From assembly GCA_947378965.1 (NCBI GenBank), contig CANCMG010000008.1, positions 1-64,000 on the forward strand: a stretch of 64,000 bases of DNA. The letters run 5' to 3'. This DNA is from Alcaligenaceae bacterium (GTDB lineage: Bacteria > Pseudomonadota > Gammaproteobacteria > Burkholderiales > Burkholderiaceae_B). Each line of letters begins with the position of its first letter. The first letter of the stretch is position 1. Below the pieces are notes generated by a model, which saw nothing but the letters and a program-made list of their open reading frames with translations, made no database searches and had not been told where the DNA came from. The position numbers and the translations under genes were made by a program. This document shows positions 1 to 8,440 of the stretch, one piece after another.

Positions 1-1643
1 CGCAAGCGATGCATCACTTCAACCACGCGATGAATGTCGCGCGGATGCAGGCCAATCGAGGGCTCATCCAGCACAAAGAGCGTATTGACGAGCGACGTGC
101 CCAGCGCAGTGGTCAAATTAATCCGTTGCACCTCGCCACCCGAGAGCGTACGGCTTTGGCGGTCAAGCGTTAGGTACCCTAAGCCAACATCACACAAAAA
201 CTTCAGGCGTGCACGAACTTCGGTCAACACTAGATCCATTGCGGCATCTAGCCCACCGTCAAACTTCAGCGTATCGGCAAACGTGCGCAATTGCACGATC
301 GGGGTCAACATCAAATCTTGAATCGATTTGTGTTCGATTTTCCAGAGCAGCGCATCACGCTTTAAGCGCGCGCCATGACAAGTTGGGCAGGGGGTATAGC
401 TGCGATACTTTGACAGCAGCACCCGCACGTGCATCTTATATGACTTAGTTTCAAGCCAGTTAAAGAATTTTTGTACGCCGTACCACTGGGTTTTCCAGGC
501 GCCGCTGCCACCTTTCCAGAGTGGATCGCCATCAAGCACCCAGTCTTTATGTTCTTGTGGCAGGTGACGCCAGGGCGTGTTGACCGACACGTTGGCACGC
601 TTGGCGTACTTAAGCATCTCTTCGTGACACTCTTTGTAGCTTGGTGTTTGCCAGGGCTTCACAGCACCTTGTTCGAGTGTTTTGTTCTCGTCTGGGATCA
701 CTAAGCCAAAATCGATTCCGATGACGCGACCAAAACCACGGCAGGCTTCGCAGGCGCCAAGCGGCGAGTTGAACGAAAACGTGCTGGGTAAGGGGTCGCT
801 GTAGCTGATGTTGCAGTCAGCGCAGTGCAGCTTGTCGCTGAATTTCCAGACGTCTGTGTCAGCGCCCTCTGGATCAAGCGCATGCACGGCGATCAAACCA
901 TTGCCCATCTTTAAGGCAATATCAAAGGCTTCCATCACCCGTGAAGCTTCGGCTCCTTCAAAGCGAAACCGATCTTGCACCACGCGCAGTGTGCGCAATT
1001 GAGGCGACAGTACGGCTGATTTTTTTGAAGTCTTTTTGGCAGGTTTGGCTGAAACGGCGGCAGTGACTGTGTTGGGCTGTGTCGGGCTCTCGTCGGCGTG
1101 TATGCGGGTGTAGCCTTGTTGATCCAAAAAGCCTCGCACTTCGTCTTCGGTAAAGTTGATGGGCACCTGAACCGGAAAGGTGATTACCAAGCGCGGATTA
1201 CCCGCTTTGGAAGAGCGCTCAGCCACCGCGGCAAAAATCGATGCGGTGCTGTCGCGGCAGACCGCCTGGCCACACCCCCGACAGCTCAACTGCGCGCCGC
1301 GCGCAAAGAGCAGCTTCAAGTGGTCATTGAGCTCGGTCATGGTGCCCACGGTGCTGCGCGAACTTCGCACCGGGTTGGTTTGATCAATGGCAATCGCCGG
1401 CAGGATGCCTTCAATGCGATCAACCACCGGCTTATCCATGCGGTCTAAAAATTGTCGCGCGTACGGCGAGAAGGTCTCGACGTAGCGCCGCTGCCCCTCG
1501 GCGTAAAGCGTATCAAAGGCCAGTGAGCTCTTGCCCGAGCCGCTGACGCCCGTAATTACGGTCAGGTCGCCAGTGTTTAGGGTCAGGTCAAGATTTTTGA
1601 GATTGTTCTGGCGCGCGCCAGTAATGCGGATCGTTGGGTTCAT
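1..1643 (-). CDS. uvrA: UvrA-family excinuclease ATPase, N-terminal part (runs off the left edge)
   Basis: About 547 codons are present from an ATG at 1643, with no in-frame stop down to the window edge. UvrA recognises DNA damage and loads UvrB in nucleotide excision repair. Visible in order are a Walker A motif (GVSGSGKSS) near residue 33, a zinc module of two CxxC pairs starting LHCADC, a second CPTC element, the ABC signature LSGGEVQRI and a Walker B LFVLDEPSIGLHP. The region after the first ATP site reads IEGILPAIAIDQTNPV and then STVGTMTELNDHLK, which differs clearly from the textbook SIEGLSPAISIEQ type. It may therefore be the UvrA paralogue class that in some Burkholderiales is a double-length tandem protein. 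The family is certain; the subclass cannot be decided from half a gene. Confidence 0.93.
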   Translation of the reverse strand, partial: MNPTIRITGARQNNLKNLDLTLNTGDLTVITGVSGSGKSSLAFDTLYAEGQRRYVETFSPYARQFLDRMDKPVVDRIEGILPAIAIDQTNPVRSSRSTVGTMTELNDHLKLLFARGAQLSCRGCGQAVCRDSTASIFAAVAERSSKAGNPRLVITFPVQVPINFTEDEVRGFLDQQGYTRIHADESPTQPNTVTAAVSAKPAKKTSKKSAVLSPQLRTLRVVQDRFRFEGAEASRVMEAFDIALKMGNGLIAVHALDPEGADTDVWKFSDKLHCADCNISYSDPLPSTFSFNSPLGACEACRGFGRVIGIDFGLVIPDENKTLEQGAVKPWQTPSYKECHEEMLKYAKRANVSVNTPWRHLPQEHKDWVLDGDPLWKGGSGAWKTQWYGVQKFFNWLETKSYKMHVRVLLSKYRSYTPCPTCHGARLKRDALLWKIEHKSIQDLMLTPIVQLRTFADTLKFDGGLDAAMDLVLTEVRARLKFLCDVGLGYLTLDRQSRTLSGGEVQRINLTTALGTSLVNTLFVLDEPSIGLHPRDIHRVVEVMHRL

Positions 1644-1768
1644 GGCTTAATTTTAAAGCCGGTACCAGTGTTCTTGCTGCCTATCTGAGCAATACCCGTA
1701 AAGCCGAGCTTAATCCTGCCGCTGCAACTTTTAGAGTACTATTACAGGTTCCCTACCGGAGAATTGCT

Positions 1769-1900
1769 ATGGCTTCAGAAACAAAACGTACGCGCCGCAA
1801 CACGCTCGAGCGCCGTTGCTTAGGCAAGGCCTTTAAGCGCCTGTTCGTCAACGCCCCTAAAGGCGTGTTCAAAATGCTTGAGAAAGTCAAAAAAGCCTAA
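1769..1900 (+). CDS. small highly basic protein, 43 aa, unknown function
   Basis: The ATG at 1769 is preceded by GGAG at 1758-1761 at good spacing, and the ORF ends just before a strong terminator. This gives a complete mini transcription unit divergent from uvrA. The 43-residue product is very rich in Lys and Arg (it starts MASETKRTRRN) with one Cys and no membrane segment. An upstream in-frame reading from about 1634 would overlap the uvrA start and lacks a ribosome site. No family is recognised. Its charge would suit RNA, ribosome or DNA contact, but that is only inference. Confidence 0.7.
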   Translation: MASETKRTRRNTLERRCLGKAFKRLFVNAPKGVFKMLEKVKKA

Positions 1901-1929
1901 GTTTTATATAGCCTTTTTTGGTAAATCAG

Positions 1930-1966
1930 AAGCTCAGTCATGAAAATGACTGGGCTTTTATTTTTT
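1930..1966 (+). terminator. Rho-independent terminator after the small basic protein gene
   Basis: A 12-bp stem pairs 1930-1941 with 1946-1957 (one G-T pair) around a GAAA tetraloop, followed by a T-rich tract through 1966. It lies 30 bp after the stop codon at 1900. Confidence 0.9.
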
Positions 1967-2207
1967 CGCTCTCTGTGCTCGACCTCAGTGTTTAAGGTTC
2001 TTGGGTCAGCTCTCTAGGCAAAGTAGGTTGATTGAACACAGCATGCGGCGGTTCAGCCCCTTTGCTTCGGCGAACGAAATAGGTTTCTGAAAAGTGTCAT
2101 TGCGATCAATTTATCGGCAAGGGTTATCCCTAGGTGCCTGATCAGCAGTTTGCACCCACGCCGCGAGTGATAATCGATCAATCAATAAAACAAACGGAGA
2201 TACAAGC

Positions 2208-3263
2208 ATGAGTAGCTCAACAAGATGGGTAAAGCGTCCAGAAGGCTCAACCTGGGGTGATTTTGGGCCCGATGATCAGCGCGGCCGAATTAATCTACTC
2301 ACACCTGAAAAAATCAAACAGGGCGTGGCTGAGGTCGAGCACGGGATTCCTTTTTGCTTGAGCCTGCCACTTGATCTGCCCGGAGGCAATTTACTGAATC
2401 CGCGCCGTTTTCCGCCCGTCATCCGTCCGACCTTGCGTGACGGGCGCCCTAACATGAACTATCGCCTGTTTACCGATAATGATCAGCACACCGATGTCAT
2501 TAGCGACGATCTGGTCGTGATGCATCTGCAGTACTCAACCCAATGGGACAGCTTGGCGCACGTCGGTTCGCTGTTTGATGCGAATAACGACGGCATCCCT
2601 GAAGCTGTCTACTACAACGGCTACCGCGCCGGTAAAGATATTCAAGGCCCCACCGACGGAAAAGATGCGGGTGTGCCCCAACCAGGTGACCAGCGCAGCA
2701 CCTCGAACGCGATTGCTCTGGGTATACAGAATATGGCCGAGTCTTGTGTACAAGGCCGTGGCGTGATGATTGATTTTCATGCGCATTTCGGTAACAAACG
2801 TGAAAACATTACCTACGACACCTTGATGCGCATCATGGAGCAAGACAAAGTCGTAGTTGAAAAAGGTGACATGGTTTGCCTTCACACTGGCTTTGCGCAG
2901 ATGTTGATGGACATGAACGGCAAGCCCGATCTTCAGCTGTTGAACAATAGCTGTGCAGCGCTAGATGGCCGCGATAAAAAACTGTTGAACTGGATTACAG
3001 ATAGCCAGTTAGTGGTGTTGATGGCTGATAACTATGCCGTTGAAGCGCATCCTGCCACCAGTCACATCGGTTGCTGTGCGACCTTGCCGATTCATGAACA
3101 CTGCTTGTTTAAATTAGGTGTGCATCTCGGCGAAATGTTTTACCTGACGCCGCTGGCACAATGGTTGCGTAAAAATGGGCGCAATCGCTTCTTGTTGACG
3201 GCACCTCCATTACGCTTACCGGGTGCGGTAGGCTCACCTTCGACAGCGGTGGCAACTGTTTAA
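2208..3263 (+). CDS. cyclase family (kynurenine-formamidase-like) hydrolase
   Basis: This 351-residue protein belongs to the PF04199 cyclase/amidohydrolase-like family, whose members use a metal centre to hydrolyse amides or lactone-like rings. It is the long form, about 100 residues longer than bacterial KynB. The usual HxGTHxDxPxH metal motif appears in a variant form as WDSLAH (W113, D114, H118), and HAHFG and HTGFAQM follow downstream. The ATG at 2208 has GGAG about 10 bases upstream. Its stop overlaps the AtuA start (TAATG), so the two are translationally coupled. The neighbours point to catabolism of a carboxylic acid or enone. The exact substrate is unknown. Confidence 0.85.
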   Translation: MSSSTRWVKRPEGSTWGDFGPDDQRGRINLLTPEKIKQGVAEVEHGIPFCLSLPLDLPGGNLLNPRRFPPVIRPTLRDGRPNMNYRLFTDNDQHTDVISDDLVVMHLQYSTQWDSLAHVGSLFDANNDGIPEAVYYNGYRAGKDIQGPTDGKDAGVPQPGDQRSTSNAIALGIQNMAESCVQGRGVMIDFHAHFGNKRENITYDTLMRIMEQDKVVVEKGDMVCLHTGFAQMLMDMNGKPDLQLLNNSCAALDGRDKKLLNWITDSQLVVLMADNYAVEAHPATSHIGCCATLPIHEHCLFKLGVHLGEMFYLTPLAQWLRKNGRNRFLLTAPPLRLPGAVGSPSTAVATV

Positions 3264-4618
3264 TGAAAGACGTCATTAGAATCGGCTCAGGAGCGGCGTG
3301 GTGGGGCGATCGTGTTGAACCCGCTGCGCTCAATGCCGAAAAAGGCCAGCTAGATTATCTGTGCTTTGAAACGATGGCTGAAGCGACTGTGTCGGCCGCG
3401 CAAGTGCGCGCACGACGCGACCCATCGTTTCCGGGTTACGACACCTATCTGGATGATCGGATGAAGGCAGTGCTTCCTGCTTGCATCAAAAACGGCACCA
3501 AGATCATTACCAATCAAGGCTGGATCAATCCCGACGCTGCAGCGAAGCGCATTGTGTACTGGCTGAATGAGTTTGGTTTTAAAGGCATCAAGGTCGCCTC
3601 GGTCAATGGCAGCTTGATTACTGAGCACGTGCTTGAATTGACGGATGTGATTTTAGAAAATGGTCAACCCACTTCGACTCTAAAAGAGAATTTAATCTCT
3701 GCTGAAGTCTATCAAGGCGCCGAGCCCATTGTTGAGGCCCTAAAGGCGGGTGCACAAATTGTGATTACGGGTCGTGTCGCTGACCCCTCAATTTTTATGG
3801 CACCGATGATGTATGAGTTTGGCTGGGATCCGCTTGATCACGTCAAACTCGGGCAGGGCAATGGCATCGGTCACTTACTAGAATGCGGTGCGCAAGCAAC
3901 GGGTGGGTACTTTTCAGACCCAGGGTTTAAAGATGTACCAGAGCCCTGGAACTTTGGTTTTCCGATCGCTGAAGTGAGCCGCGATGGAAGTGCCGTGATC
4001 ACCAAAGTGGCCGGCACGGGTGGTGCGATTACGCTCGAAACGATTAAAGAACAGATGTTGTACGAAGTGCATGATCCAGCAAATTATCTGACCCCCGATG
4101 TCGTAGTCGATTTCACCACCGTGCACATCGAGCAGGTGGGTGCAGATCGGGTCCGTGTCAGCAATATCGGTGGCAAGCCGCGCACACCAACCTTGAAAGT
4201 CTCGATTGGCTGCACCGAAGGTTTCATTGGCGAAGATATGTTTTTTTACGCGGGCCCTGGTGCTTTGCGTCGTGCCGAATTAGCCAAGAAAATCCTTGAA
4301 GAACGTTTCAAAATCGTCAAGTTGCAGGCCGAAGAGATTCGAATCGATTACTTGGGTTTGAATGCGATTCACGGCGCAGCAACACCTGCCGATGCCCCCG
4401 AGCCCTATGAAGTGGCCGTGCGCGTGGCCGCTCGTACCAAAACCCGCGAAGAGGCGGCTAAGGTTGGTCGTGAGATCGATGGCATGGCTGTGTCGGGGAT
4501 TGCCCACACAGGTAAGCGAGTGCCGCATCAAGATCGGACCCGTGAAGTGATCGGTGTCTGGTCATCACTGGTGGCGCGCGAAAAGGTGTTCGCCTCTGTC
4601 AATTATTTTGTGAGCTAA
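3263..4618 (+). CDS. AtuA-family (DUF1446) acyclic terpene utilisation protein, main domain
   Basis: The 451-residue product matches the AtuA/DUF1446 family, named for a protein of the Pseudomonas acyclic terpene (citronellol/geraniol) utilisation locus whose reaction is not well settled. It opens with RIGSGAAWWGDR, has the motif ITNQGWINPD near residue 90, and continues through ASVNGSL and VITGRVADPS, all typical of this family. AtuA is often longer because a small ferredoxin-like domain is fused at the C-terminus. Here that domain is the next separate ORF. The start overlaps the cyclase stop by one base. Confidence 0.87.
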   Translation: MKDVIRIGSGAAWWGDRVEPAALNAEKGQLDYLCFETMAEATVSAAQVRARRDPSFPGYDTYLDDRMKAVLPACIKNGTKIITNQGWINPDAAAKRIVYWLNEFGFKGIKVASVNGSLITEHVLELTDVILENGQPTSTLKENLISAEVYQGAEPIVEALKAGAQIVITGRVADPSIFMAPMMYEFGWDPLDHVKLGQGNGIGHLLECGAQATGGYFSDPGFKDVPEPWNFGFPIAEVSRDGSAVITKVAGTGGAITLETIKEQMLYEVHDPANYLTPDVVVDFTTVHIEQVGADRVRVSNIGGKPRTPTLKVSIGCTEGFIGEDMFFYAGPGALRRAELAKKILEERFKIVKLQAEEIRIDYLGLNAIHGAATPADAPEPYEVAVRVAARTKTREEAAKVGREIDGMAVSGIAHTGKRVPHQDRTREVIGVWSSLVAREKVFASVNYFVS

Positions 4619-4621
4619 TCC

Positions 4622-4984
4622 ATGAAGGTAAAACTACAACATGTAGCGCATGCACGCTCTGGCGACAAGGGGGATACGTCAAACATCGCCGTCTACGCGT
4701 ATGTGCCTGCGTTTTATCCCTTGCTCAAAGAGCAGCTGACTGCCGATAAGCTCAAAGCTTTTTACAAGGGTGCGATTAAAGGCACAGTGACACGCTACGA
4801 AGTTGAGAACTTGCACGCGATGAATTTTGTTGCGCAAGGTGCTCTAGGCGGAGGCGTTTCGCGAAGCCTGTGCTTAGACAACTATGGCAAGGCGTTGTCG
4901 GCCGCGATTCTTGGTTTTGAAATTGAGGTGCCCGAGGCGTTACGCTCGGCGCTGCGCGGCCAGCACTTATTACAAAACACTTAA
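4622..4984 (+). CDS. AtuA-related C-terminal (ferredoxin-fold-like) domain protein
   Basis: This 120-residue protein corresponds to the C-terminal small domain that follows the DUF1446 domain in fused AtuA proteins. Its signature is the opening HVAHARSGDKGDTSNIAV, followed by an alpha/beta region and a conserved GGGVSRSLCLDNYGKA stretch. It starts three bases after the AtuA stop, so the two ORFs are almost certainly co-translated subunits of one complex. No catalytic residues are assigned here. Confidence 0.82.
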   Translation: MKVKLQHVAHARSGDKGDTSNIAVYAYVPAFYPLLKEQLTADKLKAFYKGAIKGTVTRYEVENLHAMNFVAQGALGGGVSRSLCLDNYGKALSAAILGFEIEVPEALRSALRGQHLLQNT

Positions 4985-4991
4985 TTTTATC

Positions 4992-5040
4992 TTTGACCGA
5001 ATCTACCCATTACTGAATCTATCCTTGACCGAATTTAGCG
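4992..5040. repeat. degenerate 16-17 bp tandem repeat, about three copies
   Basis: Three imperfect units (4992-5008, 5009-5024, 5025-5040) share a TTGACCGAAT core, and a further TTTGACAT follows. The array fills most of the gap before the PRISE reductase gene. It is weak compared with the other arrays in the window. Confidence 0.5.
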
Positions 5041-5049
5041 TTTGACATC

Positions 5050-6138
5050 GTGATAAGAAAAAAACATACCATTTTGATTGTTGGGGCCAGTGGCGTGGTC
5101 GGTGCGGCGGCCTTGAATCATTTTGCAGCCTTGCCCGACTGGAACGTGATCGCATTATCGCGACGCTTTGTGAATTTGCCATTTTTGGCACAGCATGTCA
5201 GTGTTGACCTTACGGACCGCAAAGCCTGTGAGCAAGCAGCCTTAGGCCTGTCAGACGTCACGCATATTTTTTACGCGGCACTCTACGAGTTACCTGAGCT
5301 TGTGGCGGGATGGCAAGACCCTAGGCAGATGGCGGTGAACGAGGCGATGCTTCGCAATTTGCTTGATGCACTCGCACCTATCGCAAAAAAATTACGTCAC
5401 ATCACACTCATGCAAGGGACCAAAGCATACGGCGGTCACGTCGAGCCGGCGCGTGTGCCAGCAAAAGAGCATTGGCCCCGCCATCCACATAAAAACTTTT
5501 ACTGGTTACAAGAAGATTTACTACGTGAACGCCAAACTAAAGCGGCTTGGACCTTCACAATTTTGCGCCCACAGATCGTGTTTGGCTATTCGGTGTTTAG
5601 CCCGATGAATATTGTCGCAGCGATTGGTGCGTATGCAGCGTTGCAGCGTGAACAAGGCTTGCCCTTGAATTTTCCGGGTGGTGGGCGTTATATCAACGGA
5701 GCAAGTGACAGCCGTTTGATTGCGCGTGTGGCTGAGTTTGCGGCGACAAACGAGATCGCAGCCAACGAAACCTATAACGTGGTGAATGGCGACGCACTGG
5801 TTTGGCATGATATCTGGGGTTCGATTGCCGCAAAGTTCAAAATGCCGGTGGGTGAACCTGCGCCACTCTGTCTCGCCGACAATATGCCTAAGCATGAGGC
5901 GCTTTGGGCGCAGCTCGTCAATAAACATGACCTTGCGTCCTTCACCTTGGGCGAGATTATTTCAAGCTCGTGGGAGTTTACCGATCGGGCGTTTGCGCAC
6001 GGTGTTGAGCATCCGGCCGATTCAGTGTTGAGCACGATTAAGCTGCGTAAACATGGTTTCGATGACTGCTATGACACTGAAGAGTCGTTGCATGACTGGT
6101 TAGAACTGATGCAAAAGAATAGATTGCTACCCCGCTGA
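5050..6138 (+). CDS. PRISE-family NADPH-dependent enone reductase (progesterone 5-beta-reductase/iridoid synthase-like SDR)
   Basis: The 362-residue protein has an extended-SDR Rossmann start (ILIVGASGVVGAAAL, residues 8-22). It then follows the PRISE pattern closely: LMQGTKAYGG with Lys125, NFYWLQEDLL with Tyr151, ILRPQIVFGYSVFSPMN, then VVNGDALVWHDIW and a C-terminal KHGFDDCYDTEESLHDW. The family reduces activated C=C bonds of enones and enals by 1,4 addition, and Lys125 and Tyr151 align with its catalytic pair. The start is a GTG at 5050 without a clear Shine-Dalgarno site. It lies in the AtuA/thiolase run, which suggests an enone intermediate. The substrate is not known. Confidence 0.85.
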   Translation: MIRKKHTILIVGASGVVGAAALNHFAALPDWNVIALSRRFVNLPFLAQHVSVDLTDRKACEQAALGLSDVTHIFYAALYELPELVAGWQDPRQMAVNEAMLRNLLDALAPIAKKLRHITLMQGTKAYGGHVEPARVPAKEHWPRHPHKNFYWLQEDLLRERQTKAAWTFTILRPQIVFGYSVFSPMNIVAAIGAYAALQREQGLPLNFPGGGRYINGASDSRLIARVAEFAATNEIAANETYNVVNGDALVWHDIWGSIAAKFKMPVGEPAPLCLADNMPKHEALWAQLVNKHDLASFTLGEIISSSWEFTDRAFAHGVEHPADSVLSTIKLRKHGFDDCYDTEESLHDWLELMQKNRLLPR

Positions 6139-6163
6139 TAAAAACGTTTTAAACGGAGCGAAG

Positions 6164-7156
6164 ATGAAAAAAATAATAAAAGCTGCCAAGATTTTTGGCG
6201 GGTCAGTGATCTGTGCGGCTGCGACGTGCCTCGCCTTACCTAGCGCCTCGGCGCAAACGACGTTTGCAGATAGACCGATACGCGTGGTCGTGCCTTACCC
6301 TGCCGGTGGTACGACTGATCTGATGGCGCGCGCAGTGAGCGGGCGTCTGGGCGAATTGCTCGGAAGGACGGTTGTGATTGACAACAAGCCGGGTGCTGGG
6401 GGTGTCATTGGCTCGCAGCAAGTGGCAAAGTCGGCACCCGATGGGCACACACTGGTGTTCGCCAGCATCGCTTCGCACGGCATTATCCCAGCGCTGCAAA
6501 CACCACCGCCTTACGATGCCGTGAAGGATTTCATACCGGTGACGCTGGTGGCGAGTACGCCTAATGTATTGTTAGTCAACATGGATCTCCCTGTTAAAAA
6601 TGTCCAAGAGCTGATTGCCTTGGCCAAGGCAAAGCCCGGCACAATTAATTTTGGTTCGACCAGCCATGGTGGGTCTCCTCATATGACGGGTGAACTTTTT
6701 AAAATCATGACCGGCGTTGATATTGTGCATGTGCCCTACAAAGGCGCTTCGCCGATGTTGATTGATTTGATTGGTGGGCAGATCGGGATGGGCTTTGACA
6801 ATTTGCCTTCATCAATGGCAAATATTCGTGGCGGTAAAGTGCGTGCGCTGGCTGTCACGACGACGACCCGCTGGCCGGGTGCACCTGAGATCCCAACGAT
6901 GAGTGAGGCGGGCGTACCTGGGTATGATGTATCGGCGTGGTTTGGTTTATTGGCTCCAGCCGGCACACCGATGACACTGGTTGATTTGTTAAGCAAACAC
7001 CTCATGGCGATCTTGCAGACAGAGGAAATCAAGAAACAATTTTTAGAGCTTGGTGCGACACCAGTGGGTGACACGCCTGCCTACTTTAAGCGCTTCATCG
7101 AAAATGAGCGCGATAAGTGGAACAAAGTGGCCCAGACCAACAATATCAAGTTGTAA
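6164..7156 (+). CDS. Bug-family (TctC-type) periplasmic substrate-binding protein
   Basis: A 330-residue tripartite tricarboxylate transporter receptor homologue. A signal peptide covers about residues 1-30, with a hydrophobic core ending ASAQTTF. The mature part starts with the family pattern ADRPIRVVVPYPAGGTTDLMAR, broken here only for description, and has IDNKPGAGGVIGSQ and VPYKGASPMLIDLIGG loops that contact carboxylate ligands. GGAG precedes the ATG. No TctA/TctB membrane subunits are nearby, as is common for Bug proteins. Its place inside the catabolic run suggests it binds the pathway's acid substrate. Confidence 0.95.
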   Translation: MKKIIKAAKIFGGSVICAAATCLALPSASAQTTFADRPIRVVVPYPAGGTTDLMARAVSGRLGELLGRTVVIDNKPGAGGVIGSQQVAKSAPDGHTLVFASIASHGIIPALQTPPPYDAVKDFIPVTLVASTPNVLLVNMDLPVKNVQELIALAKAKPGTINFGSTSHGGSPHMTGELFKIMTGVDIVHVPYKGASPMLIDLIGGQIGMGFDNLPSSMANIRGGKVRALAVTTTTRWPGAPEIPTMSEAGVPGYDVSAWFGLLAPAGTPMTLVDLLSKHLMAILQTEEIKKQFLELGATPVGDTPAYFKRFIENERDKWNKVAQTNNIKL

Positions 7157-7199
7157 TGAGCAACAGGTACAGGTCTCAGTCGCACAGGAAAATGACATC

Positions 7200-8342
7200 T
7201 TGAAAAAAACGTTTATTCGTGGCGTGGGCAATACGCGCTTTGGTCGCCTTGAAGGCCAAAATACGCTTGATTTGATGGCGCAGGCAGCGAAGGCAGCATT
7301 GTCTAATGCCAACTTAGTACGCGCAGAAGTCGATGGCGTGCTCTGTGGCTACGCCACGACGCTGCCGCATCTGATGCTGGCTAATTTGTTCTGTGAGCGT
7401 TTCTCTGTACGACCCCAATACGCCCACGGCATGGCAGTAGGAGGCGCAACGGGGTCGGCAATGCTGATGTTGGCGCGCGAGTTGGTGCAAAGCGGTCGGT
7501 GCCGTAACGTATTGGTCGTGGCGGGTGAAAATCGCTTGAGTGGTCAGACTCGCGACAGTTCGATTCAGACGCTCGCTCAAGTGGGTCATGCGGATTTTGA
7601 GGTGCCCAATGGGGCTTCGGTACCAGCCTATTACGGGTTGATGGCTTCGCGTTATATGCATGAGGCTAGCGTTACCAGCGCAGACCTTGCTGAATTCGCG
7701 GTACTCATGCGTAACAATGCGCGTCGACATCCAGACTCGCATTTAACCCAAGAGATTTCTGTTGCCGATGTATTGGCGTCAAAGCCGATTGCTGAGCCTT
7801 TGCATTTGTTGGATTGTTGTCCAATCTCTGATGGCGCAATGGCCTTGGTGGTGTCGTCTGAACCGGGTACGGGCGTGCGCGTCAAAATGGTTGGTGCGGG
7901 CCAGGCACATTTTCATCAACACGTCACGGCCCTTCGAGATGTGATGGATACGGGGGCTGCCGCGGCTTCGAAGATTGCGTTTAAGGAAGCGGGTCTTACG
8001 ACCAAGGACATCGATTATCTAGGTGTATACGACTCATTTACGATTACGTTGTTGATGCTCTTAGAAGAAGTCGGTTTCGCGTCGCGGGGGCAGGCAGCAG
8101 AGCGGGTCAGACAGGGTGATTTTTCGCAACACGGTGCGTTGCCCTTGAATACACATGGTGGCTTGTTATCGTTTGGCCATTGTGGTGTGGCCGGCGGCAT
8201 GGCGCACACCGTAGAAGCTTATCGGCAATTTACTGGGCAAGCGGGAGCGCGACAAGTCAAAACACCCACGCATGCGTATATCCATGCTGATGGCGGCGTG
8301 ATGTCTTCGCACGTCAGTTTGATTCTGTCGCGAGAGGGTTAA
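7200..8342 (+). CDS. thiolase-family protein lacking the nucleophilic cysteine
   Basis: The 380-residue protein has the SCP2-type thiolase fold: N-terminal FIRGVGNTRFG, and C-terminal NTHGGLLSFGHCG containing the conserved His. At the position of the N-terminal-half catalytic Cys it reads AVGGATGSAM, so Gly82 replaces the nucleophile. Ordinary thiolysis is therefore unlikely; such proteins are known as thiolase-like partners or non-thiolytic homologues. The TTG at 7200 is chosen because AGGA lies at 7186-7189 and the family N-terminus begins there; a longer upstream reading overlaps the Bug gene. It is immediately followed by its DUF35 partner, and its 3' end is part of a tandem repeat. Confidence 0.88.
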   Translation: MKKTFIRGVGNTRFGRLEGQNTLDLMAQAAKAALSNANLVRAEVDGVLCGYATTLPHLMLANLFCERFSVRPQYAHGMAVGGATGSAMLMLARELVQSGRCRNVLVVAGENRLSGQTRDSSIQTLAQVGHADFEVPNGASVPAYYGLMASRYMHEASVTSADLAEFAVLMRNNARRHPDSHLTQEISVADVLASKPIAEPLHLLDCCPISDGAMALVVSSEPGTGVRVKMVGAGQAHFHQHVTALRDVMDTGAAAASKIAFKEAGLTTKDIDYLGVYDSFTITLLMLLEEVGFASRGQAAERVRQGDFSQHGALPLNTHGGLLSFGHCGVAGGMAHTVEAYRQFTGQAGARQVKTPTHAYIHADGGVMSSHVSLILSREG

Positions 8343-8440
8343 TCCATGACTACTCATCAACCTCTGTCGCGTGAGGGTTAAACCATGACAACTCATCAAT
8401 CTTTGTCGCTCGAGAATGAAGCCATGACAACCAATCAATC
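8324..8440 (+). repeat. 39-bp tandem repeat, three copies, spanning the thiolase/DUF35 gene junction
   Basis: Units lie at 8324-8362, 8363-8401 and 8402-8440. Each holds a copy of the thiolase 3' end (the SREG codons plus stop) followed by an ATG and the first codons of the DUF35 gene. ATGs fall at 8346, 8385 and 8424. Unit 1 gives only an 11-codon ORF that stops at 8379-8381. In unit 3 the TTAA stop has become TGAA, so translation from 8385 can pass through. Units 1 and 2 differ at four positions. Confidence 0.9.
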
